DNA of 64,000 nucleotides from Ornithodoros turicata (GCF_037126465.1 NC_088201.1:130758665-130822664), one strand, 5' to 3'. Counted from the first letter of the stretch, positions 1 to 10,949 are shown. Translations and numbers: made by a program. Notes: generated by a model from the letters alone, not told the origin.

Positions 1-973
1 GTATAAACTGTCTATAAAAGCCAATCATACCGAGGAAGCGCTGCAAGCTTTTCACATCCGTCGGGCGGGGGTACTCAAGGATAGCCTTCAGCTTGTCCTC
101 GTTCGGCCTGACCGTGCCGGACTCCACCTTGAACCCGAGGAGATCGATGCTGTTGGTAGCCAACTGCATCTTCCGGGGATTGACAGTCAATCCTGCAGCT
201 TGCATGCGTTCTAACACCACTTTCAAATGAGAAAGGTGTTCCTGGAATGTACGTGAAAAAATTACTACGTCATCCATGTACGCCATAGCGAAATTGTATT
301 TCGCATCGCCGAGCACCTCGTCCATCACTCGCTGAAAACTAGCGGGAGAATTAGACAGTCCAAAGGGCAGTCGGACAAATTCAAATAATCCCCTGTGACA
401 GGTAAATGCTGTTTTCTCAACATCATCCGGTGCTATCGGAATCTGCAGGAATCCTCTACTGCAGTCCAAAGCTGTAAACACGTGGGCGGATCCCAACGAA
501 TACATGATCGAGTCTATCGAGGGAAAAGGGTACGAATCTCTTACCGTCACCTCGTTCAGTCGGCGGTAATCCACGCACAACCTTGCGGTTCCATCCTTTT
601 TCGGCGCAAGAACCACCGGAAAAGCCCAAGGGCTGCGGGAAGGTCTCACAGCGCCGGTCTCGATCATTTCATCGAGCGCAGCATCGAGGAGCTTGCGCTT
701 GTGCACACTCAACGGCCGAGGATTACATCGCCAGGGCCTTGCGTCGCCGGTTTCTATCCGGTGCTCCAATCCATGGGTTAGACCTGGTCTCTCTGTGAAC
801 ATACAGGACAATGGCCGCAATGCTTTAGCGAGCATGCGTCGCTGGTCTGGGCTTCCTGGAAATCGTTTCAGGACGTCCTCCAAAACAGTGGGTACGACCG
901 TCGCTGTTAGGTGTTCTGCTCCGGAAAATAGCTCAACGGACGTGATTGTCCAGCTCCGGGATCCTGGGTCTCC
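1..973 (-). CDS. Gypsy pol: reverse transcriptase, partial
   Basis: Copies the element RNA into DNA. The frame (lowest codon base 2 mod 3) is open from 973 to position 1 with no stop. Visible landmarks are a typical pre-RT segment, the substrate-pocket region with VDYRRLN, the active-site box AYMDDVVIFS at about 258-290, the LLGFKV block, and the thumb motif RFLGMIGFYRQFI at the window edge. YMDD is intact, so the domain is predicted functional. It is one frame (-1) from protease and overlaps it over 907-973. RNase H and integrase must lie left of the window. Confidence 0.92.
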
Positions 974-1584
974 TCACCAGTCCGGTTCTGCTCCGTTTCC
1001 GGCGTCGTCCACTCCATGAAGTGGTAGAAGGTAGTACCGCTTGCATGCTGGTAGCCTCCGCGACGTAAGTCCAGGACGAGTCCCATCCGGACAATGAAGT
1101 CGCGTCCCAGGATCATCAGTCCCGCCAATCCGGGCAGGTAGATGAAGCGTTGTCTGACACGTTGTCCGTCGACGGTCAAAGTGAGACGTACTGCTCCTCC
1201 GGCTGGTACCACTGCATCTGATGCGGGCCTTAGGCAGCTCCTGGTTGTCCGTACGGAAATGTTCCGCTCCCGGCACAAATCGTGGATGGTGTCACCTATC
1301 AGGGATACAGCCGCTCCAGTGTCCACCAAAGCTGCAACGTCCTTACTCAGAACGCGCGCCACGATAAACGGTCCGATGTTGCATATGTCATCTTGCGCTC
1401 GACATGCGAGTGGGACAAAGGCCACTACGTTATCAGACAAGATAGCATGGTTAGAATTCGCTTGCTTCTTATCGACATTTTCAGCAGCCGACGACAGAAT
1501 TGAGTCATTCCCAATTACCGCCGCCGGCGTCCCGGGTTTCCCTGCGGGGGTTGTCTGGGGGTGGTAGTGGTCTGCTGCGGGCAG
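907..1584 (-). CDS. Gypsy retropepsin-like aspartic protease
   Basis: Cleaves the Gag and Gag-Pol polyproteins. The open frame runs from just after a stop at 1585-1587 to a stop at 907-909. It shows the retropepsin core ALVDTGAAVSLIG, a flap-like region, and the C-terminal LGRDF motif (domain of about 100 residues). There is no convincing ATG at its start. The frame overlaps gag over 1515-1584 and is -1 relative to gag, with a canonical slippery heptamer in the overlap, so it is probably made as a frameshift fusion. It ends in a further 67-base overlap with the RT frame, again shifted by -1. Confidence 0.85.
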   Translation of the reverse strand: MPAADHYHPQTTPAGKPGTPAAVIGNDSILSSAAENVDKKQANSNHAILSDNVVAFVPLACRAQDDICNIGPFIVARVLSKDVAALVDTGAAVSLIGDTIHDLCRERNISVRTTRSCLRPASDAVVPAGGAVRLTLTVDGQRVRQRFIYLPGLAGLMILGRDFIVRMGLVLDLRRGGYQHASGTTFYHFMEWTTPETEQNRTGEETQDPGAGQSRPLSYFPEQNT

Positions 1585-2558
1585 TTACGACGAAAATGAC
1601 CGCAACCGTGACAACGGGGTTGTGTTCCTGCGTTATTACTTGGTCTAGAGTCGCGCCTGTCCTGCCGTGGTGCATGACGTGCATCACCGACTTCGCGCTC
1701 GCGCGGCTCTGCTCGTGCCGACCTCGCTCGGTTCCTCTGCTCATATGCAAAGGGATCCAATGCACGGTAAACTGGCCCGGCGGACGAACCGCCGTGTGTT
1801 CCAACAGTCCCACGGGGGTTTAATTCCGCGTCTAACGACTGTCTCGGCCCGTTCCATGCGCAGCTAGGCTCCAGCGTTTGTTCCGGCCTAGGCGGTGGGC
1901 GGTACTGCAATTCCGCCAACAAATCTGCTTGGATGACGCCTACTTCTTTAGCCAGGTCATCGAGCGAAGAAAAGCTTCGCCCCCGCAAATAAGGCTTAAA
2001 ATGAGGGTGACATTGGCGAATAGCGCGGGCCACCTTCTCGCTTTCCGTCGCGAGCGGTTCAGCTCTGCGGTACAGCTCTTGGATTGCCCGGGTATATTCC
2101 AACAGGCTCTCCTCCGCGTGCTGCGTTCGAGTCATGAGTTCCTCACGCATACGCATTGCATAATCCGGGGGCAAAAATTCCTCCCGAAACAGCCGCTGAA
2201 ATTCGGTCATAGACGGAAATGCGGGTTGAGACCGGCGCCACACAGCAGCTGAGCTTACCAATGCAGCGGGTAGTATCCGGCGCAGGACGGCTTCGTCGGT
2301 TGCTCCCACGGCTGTCTGGTAAGCCTCCAGGTCCGCAAGAAAATCTTCGACGGACTTGGCGTCGCTGTAGCCCGAAAATGTCGGTATCGTCAGGTTCAGG
2401 CGTAGCGGGGGTTCCGAGGACGGCTGGGCGGCGGACGTGCTACTGGGGAGCCGCTGCGACAATAAAGCGCAAAGGGCTGTCATCTGCCGAAGCAGGTCCT
2501 CCGCTACTGGCGGGTCGTCCTCGTAGACGGGCTCGAGAGTGGGCCTCTTGGGCGGCAT
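1515..2558 (-). CDS. Gypsy Gag (capsid/nucleocapsid) protein
   Basis: Structural protein of the retrotransposon particle, 347 residues from the ATG at 2558; upstream codons are open to 2573 but lack an ATG. The middle has the retrotransposon-gag capsid pattern: a FSGY block, then a leucine/phenylalanine-rich helical stretch with FREEFLP, then SLLEYTRAIQELYRRA. The C-terminal third is rich in Arg, Gln and Pro and carries one zinc knuckle, CHGCGHFRRNC. That knuckle lacks three residues between the second Cys and the His compared with the usual CX2CX4HX4C. No stops or frameshifts. Confidence 0.88.
   Translation of the reverse strand: MPPKRPTLEPVYEDDPPVAEDLLRQMTALCALLSQRLPSSTSAAQPSSEPPLRLNLTIPTFSGYSDAKSVEDFLADLEAYQTAVGATDEAVLRRILPAALVSSAAVWRRSQPAFPSMTEFQRLFREEFLPPDYAMRMREELMTRTQHAEESLLEYTRAIQELYRRAEPLATESEKVARAIRQCHPHFKPYLRGRSFSSLDDLAKEVGVIQADLLAELQYRPPPRPEQTLEPSCAWNGPRQSLDAELNPRGTVGTHGGSSAGPVYRALDPFAYEQRNRARSARAEPREREVGDARHAPRQDRRDSRPSNNAGTQPRCHGCGHFRRNCPQQTTTTPRQPPQGNPGRRRR
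1536..1542 (-). promoter_or_regulatory. Putative -1 ribosomal frameshift site G GGA AAC
   Basis: The heptamer GGGAAAC lies in the gag-protease overlap. In the gag frame it reads CAG GGA AAC, the exact X XXY YYZ phase needed for simultaneous -1 slippage. It sits 70 to 26 bases from the two limiting stops. A GC-rich stretch follows at once (CCGGGACGCCGGCGGCGG), which could form structure. Several retroviruses use this heptamer at gag-pro junctions. Confidence 0.7.
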
Positions 2559-2699
2559 GGCCAGCAAACGCACACTCCCGAACTACAAATAAACAGCAAA
2601 AGCGACAGCGAGCGAAGGGCACGGGCGACAAATGCTATGAACAACACTCCGAATGCAGTAGCTGTCAGTGCCTCCCGGCGTGCGGCGAGACCGGTCGAG

Positions 2700-2717
2700 C
2701 CCCACGTGTGGGCGCCA
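2700..2717 (-). other. Primer binding site, tRNA-Lys type
   Basis: On the minus strand, three bases after the LTR, the sequence TGGCGCCCACACGTGGGG begins with the obligatory TGG. It matches the complement of the 3' end of tRNA-Lys(CUU) except for one extra C in the CCCA/ACG segment. The match to TGGCGCC plus the flanking GCTCGA supports a lysine tRNA primer. Confidence 0.75.
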
Positions 2718-2720
2718 ATT

Positions 2721-3098
2721 TGTGGGATTCCGCCCCCTCGATCCCACTTGGGGTAGAACCCAACCGGTCTCCTACCGAAACCACCGCACCGACAGACACA
2801 GACACAAATTAATCAATACCTCGTTTATTGTCCCACAGGACGTTCACTTACGCCATAGTGGTGCAATCTTCCTTCTCGGTCGTTCGCTCACACTCCGTCT
2901 GTCTTCCGGACGCTGAGCATTGCCTTAACAAGGTTCTCCTCCAACATGCGCGCCCTCTCTGGGCGTGTAACTTAATCCCGACAGCATGTGCGCCCTCTCT
3001 GGGCCCCAGCCGTGGAGCGCGACTCCACAGGTTGAAGATACGCATAGTTCGTTAGCTCGTTGCTTGTGCTTTGTCATGTACACACTTATATGTCCACA
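2721..3098 (-). repeat. 5' LTR of the Gypsy element
   Basis: The left boundary is TGTGGGATTC next to the primer site and the right boundary is TGTCCACA, giving a short inverted terminal pair TGTGG/CCACA. Length is 378 bp. On the minus strand it contains TATAAG near its 5' end, two copies of a CCCAGAGAGGGCGC module, and an AATAAA polyadenylation signal at 2824-2829. The outer boundary is inferred from the inverted ends because the second LTR is out of view. Confidence 0.75.
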
Positions 3099-3213
3099 TT
3101 GTTTCATTGCTTGCTGTGAGACAGTACTTTGAAAACAGATGTTTCAAAAGGTTCGTTTGCTTCGCCTTTTGTGTGGGCAGAAGCAGTTTTAATGTTTCCT
3201 TGGAAACTCGCAG

Positions 3214-3268
3214 GTCCCCGTGATTGCTACTGTGCCAAATGACATACGGAGACAGCTCGAAGGCACAA
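3214..3268 (+). CDS. Candidate upstream exon of the GH18-like gene
   Basis: The segment is bounded by AG (aaactcgcag) and a consensus donor (gtgagt). Only one of three frames is open: 18 codons plus one base. The leftover base matches the phase needed by the exon at 6468. The encoded DIRRQLEGT would run into DKMEQF as one amphipathic stretch, as expected before the beta-3 strand of a GH18 barrel. It is very short and lies 115 bp from the LTR, so it may be fortuitous. Confidence 0.35.
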
Positions 3269-3299
3269 GTGAGTCCGGAATTCTATCTCGCTGAATGGC

Positions 3300-3960
3300 G
3301 TTCTTTTTTTCGCACACCACTTATTTTGAAATCTTGTTCTGTGTTCCAGTGTTGAAGAAACCGACGCGGGAACCGGGATACCTGAGCTGCCTAATATAAC
3401 ATGTCGTGCGTCTCCGATGACTGTATCTAAATGTTTGCAATCCTTTAATTAAACATTGCAGGTCCCTGACATCGTGCGAGTAGGTAAGTTTCACGCACAG
3501 TGAATCACAACACGTAGGTTTGAAACCTGAACTGCTTGACTCAAGTTCTGATCTCAATATTTCGTCAGCAGGTATTCTCGGCTATCCGTGTGTCTGCTTG
3601 GACTTTCGTGTGGATGAAGCAGCGAGTAATCCACAGTGAGGAGTCACAGTGCACTGCACTCTGCCGCACTCTTATGTGTGTCAACAGAGTTTGCGTTCTG
3701 TGCAAGACTCTATCTATCGGTGTTTTATCGACAACTCAACCGGAAAAGTGCTTGTTGTGTGCGCACGTGTTTCCTTTCCCTGCTCATACGCCCGCATTCC
3801 GGCTCCAAGCGTTGCAACGCAGGAGTGTTGGATGACCGCGGTAAAGTAGTTTAAATATGCCTACTGCATTCGTTTTGTATGTGGCTGTATTTCTTGGAAT
3901 CCCATGCATAGATATCGTGACACTGGAAAATAAAGTGAATTCTGTTTTTATATCGTGCAT
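3300..3960 (+). other. Unassigned stretch with possible exon ends and AATAAA
   Basis: Splice-like segments occur at 3464-3484 (tgcag, then gtaagt) and after gtcagcag at 3573. A Cys-rich open frame ends at 3849, and an AATAAA lies at 3929-3934 about 80 bases later. These could mark the 3' end of a small gene or alternative exons. I recognise no family, and the frames do not join cleanly to the exon at 6468. Confidence 0.2.
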
Positions 3961-4681
3961 ATCTTTGTCAACCGGATGGGTCAAGTGAGGGAAACGCGGT
4001 ACATAGCATGGAACACGGCGGAGGGGCAGGGGAGCATGGGGAGGTGAAAGACCGCGAGGGAAAATACAAAGCACTGGCAACCGGCTGATGGTGAGCTCTG
4101 AGGACGCGGTTCAAAGCCGTGTAGAAACCCTCTAACTCAGCGGCCACATTTTTGCTGTTTTGTCACTCCTGAGTAAGCAGTAGTCAAGCGGCGCAAGATT
4201 TATAGTGATATGCAACCCCGTTGCATATCATATCATATCCTCTCACGCAAAAACTCCCCGTCAATAGTATGTATGTGACTGGGCCATGTTAATATTTTTA
4301 TAACCTGGAGAAGTGCAGTCTCGTGAACGAAAGTCTCGTTTTTCATGTGTAAATAAGTTTCTTCAGCATTCTTGGGCTTGTTGAGAGATTATCGATGCTT
4401 TCTCTCTGCACTGGGACAATTGCTTCAAAAATTTTATGTTGAAGTGTGTAATAGCAATATTGTTGGGAACCGTGCGAGTGGCGTGTTATTTATTGCGTGT
4501 AAAATAACAAGATATGACAGGTCAATAGAGGACGTACGCCGTAGCTGATGAAGACAAAACAAGGAAAAAATATGGACGGCCATAATACGAAATACAAATG
4601 AATTATTTTTAGAGTTGTTTTCAAGTAATCATTTGGACAGCTTTGCTGCACAAAAAGTGTGAAATGCGACTTCATCTAAAA

Positions 4682-5209
4682 TACAGGGTGTGTGCAGAAA
4701 AACATGACCCGCATTTAGGCACACAGATTGTTGTCTACCTAACTAACGAACTTCCGGTGGCGCACGATGGCGCATTTATGCGTGCGAAATCTGTAGAAAA
4801 ATTGTGGAAGCCATATTCAGCTTAAAAAATAGACGGAGCAACGAAAACGTCGACCTCCGTGCATCAGAATAGGGCAACATGGTGGACGTAGGGGAGTTAA
4901 GTACCGCTAGGGGAGCTATCGGTGCATAAATCGAAAGATGTCCCACATGGATGCTCATCGGCAGTACCCCTAGCGGTGCCTGCACATAACTCTCCTGAGA
5001 CCGAAATTCACTGTGATGCCCGCCCTGTGCATGGAAGCCCATGTTTTCGCGCTGTTTATTTTTTTTACGCTGAGTACGGCTTCCAGGATTTTTTTTGTAG
5101 CTTTCGCACGCATAAATACGCCATCATACGCCATCGGAAGTTGCTCGGGTAAGTAGACAACGAGTTACATGTAAACATGCGGGTCACGTTTTTCTGCACA
5201 CACCCTGTA
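4682..5209. mobile_element. Foldback element, TACAGGGTGTGTGCAG ends
   Basis: About 160-bp arms are inverted relative to each other (4682-4845 and about 5045-5209), starting TACAGGGTGTGTGCAG and ending with its complement. The flanking TA suggests a TA target duplication, typical of Tc1/mariner-related MITEs. No coding capacity is visible. Confidence 0.85.
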
Positions 5210-5784
5210 GTAAGGGAGTATACGATAGGGACATTTATACGATTACAGCACTAACATGACGATCTAGATTTCGCAAATTTCAGCGGCCACGAGTACGTAC
5301 ATTGCGCCGGGATCATGAAAAAATGTGGCCGCGATATCAAAGTAGAGGTCGCCACGACCCGTGCACTCACCTCAAACTGAGCTCCTTGTTTGCTCATTCA
5401 TGCTCGCTCTTCCGCCTCTCGGCTATCGGTTTGCTCACTCATGGTCAACTCATTCGTCACACTGAGCATGAGTGAACATGCTCGTGAGTGTGCATTTCGT
5501 CAAGTATATCTCGTTCGTCCATGTAGCAGTGGCAGGCGGTTAAGACTGGCACGTCGTATTATTCTACCAGGTTAGAGCAGTCTCGTATGTATAGGACACC
5601 GTTACACGTAGCCCTGTTACAACGGAATTGCCACAGTTCAGGTTATGCAAAGATTCTGAACGGTCTATTACGCTACGATGTTTAGGTTGATAGTGGGGAG
5701 GGATCCACTTAGAAATTATCGTCCGGTTGATTTACATAGTCAGGAGAAGTTTGTTACCGTTCACTACAGCTCTTCATTTGCTTA

Positions 5785-6135
5785 CTCATGCACACTCACT
5801 ACCTGTTCAGCTCTCCATCTGCTCCTCATGCTCACTCACTCTCTGCTCGGATACCCATGTGCTGACTCATGCTCACTGAGTCCCTGCTGAACACCCCCTA
5901 TGCTCACTCAACTCACTCACTCACTGCGCAGCTCTCCATGTGCTCACTCATGCGCACTCACTCCTAGTTCAGCTCACCATATGCCAACTCATGCGTACTC
6001 ACTCCCTGTTCAGCTCTTTATGTGCTCCTCATGCTCACTCGCTCACAGCTCAGCTCCATATGTTCTCACTCCATGCTCAGCTCTCCATATCCTCACTCAT
6101 GCGTTATCACTCCCTATTCAGCTTCCCATGTGCTA
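5785..6135. repeat. Minisatellite, about 41-bp unit
   Basis: Roughly eight diverged units of the form CAGCTCtcCATgTGCTCACTCATG...CACTCCcTGTT. Two stray partial units with the same words occur at 5388-5475. The short open frames here reflect the repeat and are not genes. Confidence 0.8.
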
Positions 6136-6467
6136 CAAATTTACTTTGTCCATCGTGCCGTTTATTTTTGGCAGTGCACTTTTGCGGTGAACATTAACAT
6201 GCCCTATCTGAATTTCCGCACGTAACTACGCTTGAAATATAGGAGCATAGTTTTCCAAAATGTTTTGATGCATACACGTTTTCGTTACAGTTATGGTACA
6301 TGAGCCTGTTTGGGTACAACTGGTAGACTCCGAGTTACAAAACGCCTGTAAAGTGTACTTTCATTTCCGCTACTTTTTGGGGACTGCTTGAGCAGCCGGA
6401 CCTCGAAACGAGCGAGCGAGGTCGCGGTTTCAGTGTACAATACCGCACTGAATCTTTCGTCCTTCAG

Positions 6468-6697
6468 GGGACAAGATGGAGCAATTCATGAAGAAGAAAG
6501 CAGGGCTGCCAAGCAAAGTCGCTGTGGGTTTGCCGTACAACTCCGTACGACGCCTCAAGCTGAACGATGACGCAGGAAGGACTACATTGGCGAGAGGCAT
6601 CAGTCAGCTTCTCCTGGACGCAAAGTTGGATGGCGTCATGCTTTATTACGACGAGCTTTCTGAAGCGGACGCTTCCAAAACGCAGTCAATGCTACAG
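6468..6697 (+). CDS. GH18 chitinase-like protein, exon with degenerate catalytic motif
   Basis: Acceptor tcgtccttcag and donor gtgcgt bound 230 bases; the exon starts in phase 1 and ends in phase 0. The peptide fits strands beta-3 and beta-4 of a glycoside hydrolase family 18 barrel. SKVAVGLPYN sits where the KxxxSxGG block belongs. After an Arg-rich helix, LDGVMLYYDEL sits where the catalytic DGxDxDWE belongs. DG is kept, but the two following Asp are Met and Tyr, Trp is Tyr, and the proton-donor Glu aligns with Asp. Chitin hydrolysis is therefore unlikely; a binding or structural role is inference. The first ATG (6476) is internal to the exon and need not be the start. Confidence 0.62.
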
Positions 6698-6837
6698 GTG
6701 CGTACCGCACCAGCCGCATATTTATTCGAACAAAGGCATACGCACAAGCGTAGGCTGTCTCGAACCTTTACGTTTTCAATGTACACAAAACGTGAGCATT
6801 ACTTGTAATGTTGACAGTTCTACTACGACACTGTAAT

Positions 6838-9466
6838 TTCAGTCATCACCGCGTCTACCACAGCAATTACTTTGTGTTAAAGATGTGTCACCACGGCTGT
6901 GAAAGATGCAGTCTCAATGGTCGAAATTGAGGAATAGGTGTCGTGCGACGGATAATGCCAGGAAACGTGCCGCTAAATACTCGACCAGATGGTGAGGTAC
7001 GAACAAGAAAGAGTGCACTGTATACAGTGTGAGCGCGTTCGCTGGCAAAACCCGTGTTTCTGCAGGAGGCCCATGGCAACGTACCGTAGGTTGTGCTGTT
7101 GCGCCGCGCGCAAATCATATACTATGACAGGGCAGGGACCACCTTTCGTCTGCCGCAATGCTATCGCATTTCGTACGCCATTGGCAGTACGCCAGATAAT
7201 ACTCCAAATTATTTGCACATGCATGGGCGTTTCTAAAAGTAGGTATGGTATTTATTTATTTTTTTTATTTTTTTGCGTGAGGAATTCAAATGCGGAGAGC
7301 ATCTCTGTCCAACTTCAATATTTGGCAAAGTAGTAACAGCGCTATTCGTTGCACTCCACACAGGCGGTACTTATATGCGATAGACTGACTTCACTGCGTG
7401 ACTTTATAGCGATGCGGTTGCGCTGCTGTCTGTTTGGTGGGCGAAAATCGCGCGATCATTGAGTCACTGGGTATTTTCGGTCGTTATTAAAGGCATGCCG
7501 ACAAGTGGTGTAGCTATTAGATGTGCTGCGCGGTACAGAAAGGCCAACTACGCCGTACACTGCGGTTTCCTACTCCCTTATGCCCATGTCTGCTCTATGC
7601 TCATGCACAGATGCACCGGCTTGTTTACACATAGAAGTCGGTCTATATATACAAGTAATTCATGGCTGACAGACTTTTGCTCGAGAGAAATGAGTAAGCA
7701 AATTTATAGAAATTAAACTTTATGAGGACGAACGCAATGCTTATCGGGACAGCGGCACGTGCTACAATTCACGTGCAGCAGGCAACATGGTAGCGAGCAG
7801 TGTCTGCAGTAGTGGAACAGCGATGCATAATCATGTTCATTGTGAAGGAGAACCTCAAATTAGCTCAGATTTTGCAAAGATTACGAGCACAGTATGAGGA
7901 ATAAACGCTGTCAAGGGGAAGAGATTACGAATGGTGCAGACAGTCTCGCGAAGGGCGGGATCTTCAGCTTTCACATAGCGATCTTCATCGTCATATTCCA
8001 GGTTCGTGCGCTCCAAAGCCGATGTCATAGGCTCATGGTAGAGCTTGTGGCGAATGGCGTGCCGAAGTGATGCATTTAACGCGCGCGGGATAAGGACAAG
8101 TTGATAAGATTGGGCCCATGATGACGAATGGACTACATGAACACGTTCGTCCGTCTGTCTTCAGACACGACAATAAACATCGCCGCTTTGACGCATCCTT
8201 GGGGAAACCTACGAATAACGGATGGGGACGTCGCATCCTCTGTAATAATAGTATCGGCAGAGTAGAGACAATAGCTCAGGAGCATTTACTGTTCAGAGTT
8301 TATTCCTGGCTGTATTTCACGCCAGAGACAAAGGGAAGCAACATGGAATGCCCATATAATGCTTCCCCGCCGCCAAAGAAAAGCAACATGCAGACGTCTG
8401 CTGGGAAGTCCATTGGAATTGTCTTCTGAGACATGCGGAGTGTGATCCATATGGTCCCAGAGGAGGGGGTCACGATTAATGCCAAACATTACTCTATGTT
8501 GATAAAGGGTGCTGTTCGAAAGCAATTCGACAAGGCCTAGAATGTTGTTGCTCACTCTCTCACCCCATGAATGCTGACCCTCACGCGGCGAATTTTACGA
8601 TAGCACCCCTGGCCAAAATGCGCCGCCGGGAGGAATTGCCCCACGCCAGTTACATCGCACGCTTATCACCAAGCGATTACCACTTGTTTGGGCCCCTCAA
8701 CGAGCAGCTTTGAGGAAAGGCGTTTCGCAGCAGGTAAGGTCCTCCAAAAATGTGTGCTACAGTGGCTACCACAGCAACGCACTTTCTTCTGCCTGCTAAA
8801 TACTTTGAAAAGAAAATGATGTAGTTTGGTGCTTCCCGAATTTTCCATTGTATTTGAAGAAACATGTACCGCTGAACATTGAAGGAACCTTGTACTAATA
8901 AACTTTGTGGGATATTTGGTGCATTTGGCTAACAGGGGAACTTACAGGAGAAGGAGACGAGAACAACTACGGAGAGGAAATGAACGAGAGAAGTACACTT
9001 TCAACTTGGCATGCTATGTTAGCTGATTTAGCATGATTGAGCCTCCCTGATTTACTCAGGTTACACAAAATGCAGAGCTAGACTTCCTGCGTCTTCAAAG
9101 ATGCTCTCCAGAAAATTACACGTTATCCCTAAACGGACTATCGCATCCATCTCCGTCGATTGCAAAACTTTAGTATCACAATATTCATCGGTGATCCCTG
9201 ACAAGAGCTGCGAAAACCCCAAGTGGGTAGATTGAGTATACGCTGAGCAATCGAATGAAATACATCACATCGAAAGAGCAGACGATGGAGTATGAAGTCC
9301 CTTTCCACCAGCTCTCTCCAAAGTCTTGAAAACGTCACGCCCAACAGGGGCAATGAGAACGCGTTTTCTCGCACAACTGATCAGTGGGGTCGGCGAGCAT
9401 CTGAAATGCGAGGTCTCGAGCAGACAGCCAGCGTCATGTCGGAATCGTCGTAATACGAAAGTGACG
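6838..9466. other. Intron sequence, nothing recognised
   Basis: Between the first and second well-supported GH18-like exons. It holds only short chance frames. I saw no inverted repeat, known domain or splice-bounded exon that I would defend. Confidence 0.4.
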
Positions 9467-9829
9467 TCACTTCGCTTCCATGCGGTTCTGGAGATTACAG
9501 CGTTGAAGAAATTGTGTTGAATGACGACTCTTACTCCACAGACCTTCTGCAGTGAAAACGAACCGTCCGGTGGTGACGACACTACCGGTGACGACACACA
9601 CCGGTAAGCCTATCATATCCGATCGCTCATTATGATTGTGTACTGCCGGGCATTTTGACATTCGTCCACTTGGAAATGACAAATGCCTCTGTACTCGCCG
9701 TACTCCAGTGGAACCTGGCGAACACCGGGTGTCGGTTACCTCGGAAATTGCAGGGTCTGTTGGATCGGCGATCACCTGCTCCTCAATGACGTTTGTCTGC
9801 GGAGGGAGCTCGCTGGTTGACGCACCCAT
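9467..9829 (-). CDS. Unrecognised 120-codon open frame
   Basis: Starts at an ATG in good context (AAAAGATGG). The first 40 codons look like a natural N-terminus, acidic and Pro/Thr-rich (MGASTSELPPQTNVIEEQ). The middle has a local duplication encoding two similar Val-Val-Thr-Gly stretches. The frame then ends at 9467 while the two other frames stay partly open to 9265, suggesting a decayed longer ORF or an unspliced exon. No family recognised; it could be transposon-derived. Confidence 0.25.
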   Translation of the reverse strand: MGASTSELPPQTNVIEEQVIADPTDPAISEVTDTRCSPGSTGVRRVQRHLSFPSGRMSKCPAVHNHNERSDMIGLPVCVVTGSVVTTGRFVFTAEGLWSKSRHSTQFLQRCNLQNRMEAK

Positions 9830-9984
9830 CTTTTGTCGTGATGACCGCCGCGTATTCTAGAGCGATCGACTTGACAGTAAGTGCAGTGTCAAAAGACTTC
9901 TCATACGTCGTAAATGGTGTTATTTCATTCCCATTTCATTCCGAGCAAATGGATAACGCTTTACTAAAAGTTCGCTGCTCTTAG

Positions 9985-10945
9985 TCAAATAAATCAATAC
10001 TTTTCTTGTTTATTATTGTTTCACACAAGCGACTTCGATTCACTGCGTATTTGTTATTCACAATGTGGATTTATAGGTACCTTGGCATAAGAAACCGAAG
10101 GTAGATACCAGGACGTCCTGTGCGCAGGATCAGGACGCTGTACCCATCAACTTCATAGAGCACGGGGGGGGGGGTATGTTTATTAAGAAAAAAAGAAAAG
10201 ATAGAGTGGATAATGCGAGCAACGTAAGTATCAAGTGGGCCACTATATGCAGAGAGGCATATCCATTGTAGGAGTTATCGTTATTGTCATTGCTCTTTTT
10301 GTATGTTCATCAAAGCTGGTTTGCTAATGAGAAGACGTAACTGTGCACACTATCAAAACATTATCGATGGGTTCCGACTTTTCATAACCATATGCGGTGA
10401 AGAAATGCTGTATTGTGAACTCACAAATTATTGAGCGGTTATACTAGTCATAGTGTTAGTCATATGTGCATGCACTGGCCGTTTCGAAAGTTTTAACACT
10501 TTGTACGAGTTAGCATGCCTCACAAGCAGTGTAGACTTGTAATCAAATATTGGAACTACAGTGGAATGGGTTTTTCATTGTACGAGTACGGTTTTTCATT
10601 GTACATTCAATGTTTTCATTCGGAATTTTCATTGCAAATCATTCTGGAGCACAAACCAAGCTTATCCCACGACGAGGACAAGCACTGGTACTTGTGTAAT
10701 GCATATGTTGAATACCAGCTTTCAGCTTCTCCATAGAGTTTCGTTTGTACCACGTTTTTCACCTATGCTGAAAAAAAAAAAGAAGGAAAAAAGAAACTGG
10801 TGCCTTTTACCCTGAGCATGGATTTATGCTTCATTTCTAAATGGATGATAGAGGTCAGTGCCAATGTGTGTATTACCACAGTTTTATCTCCTCCTGTGTA
10901 CATTAAAGCTTTGTGAATATGATACAAATATTAAATGTGTCAAAC
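9985..10945. other. Intron sequence, nothing recognised
   Basis: AT-rich, with a G-run at 10165-10174 and three short tandem TTTTCATTgtac words at 10570-10635. No gene. Confidence 0.4.
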
Positions 10946-10949
10946 AAAA

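Larger units (their letters stand above)
1..3098 (-). mobile_element. Ty3/Gypsy LTR retrotransposon, 5' portion
   Basis: Read on the minus strand the order is LTR (3098-2721), primer binding site, gag, protease, reverse transcriptase, which is the Ty3/Gypsy order. The element runs off the left edge, so RNase H, integrase and the 3' LTR are not visible and the target-site duplication cannot be checked. No in-frame stop breaks gag or the visible RT, so the copy looks young. It lies antisense to the GH18-like gene and ends 115 bp before that gene's candidate upstream exon. Confidence 0.93.

Noticed and set aside
2219..2812. 197-codon plus-strand frame opposite gag
   Set aside because: Antisense shadow of the gag/leader sequence.
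5785..6135. CRISPR-like array
   Set aside because: Units are contiguous and diverged without unique spacers; a minisatellite in a eukaryotic genome.
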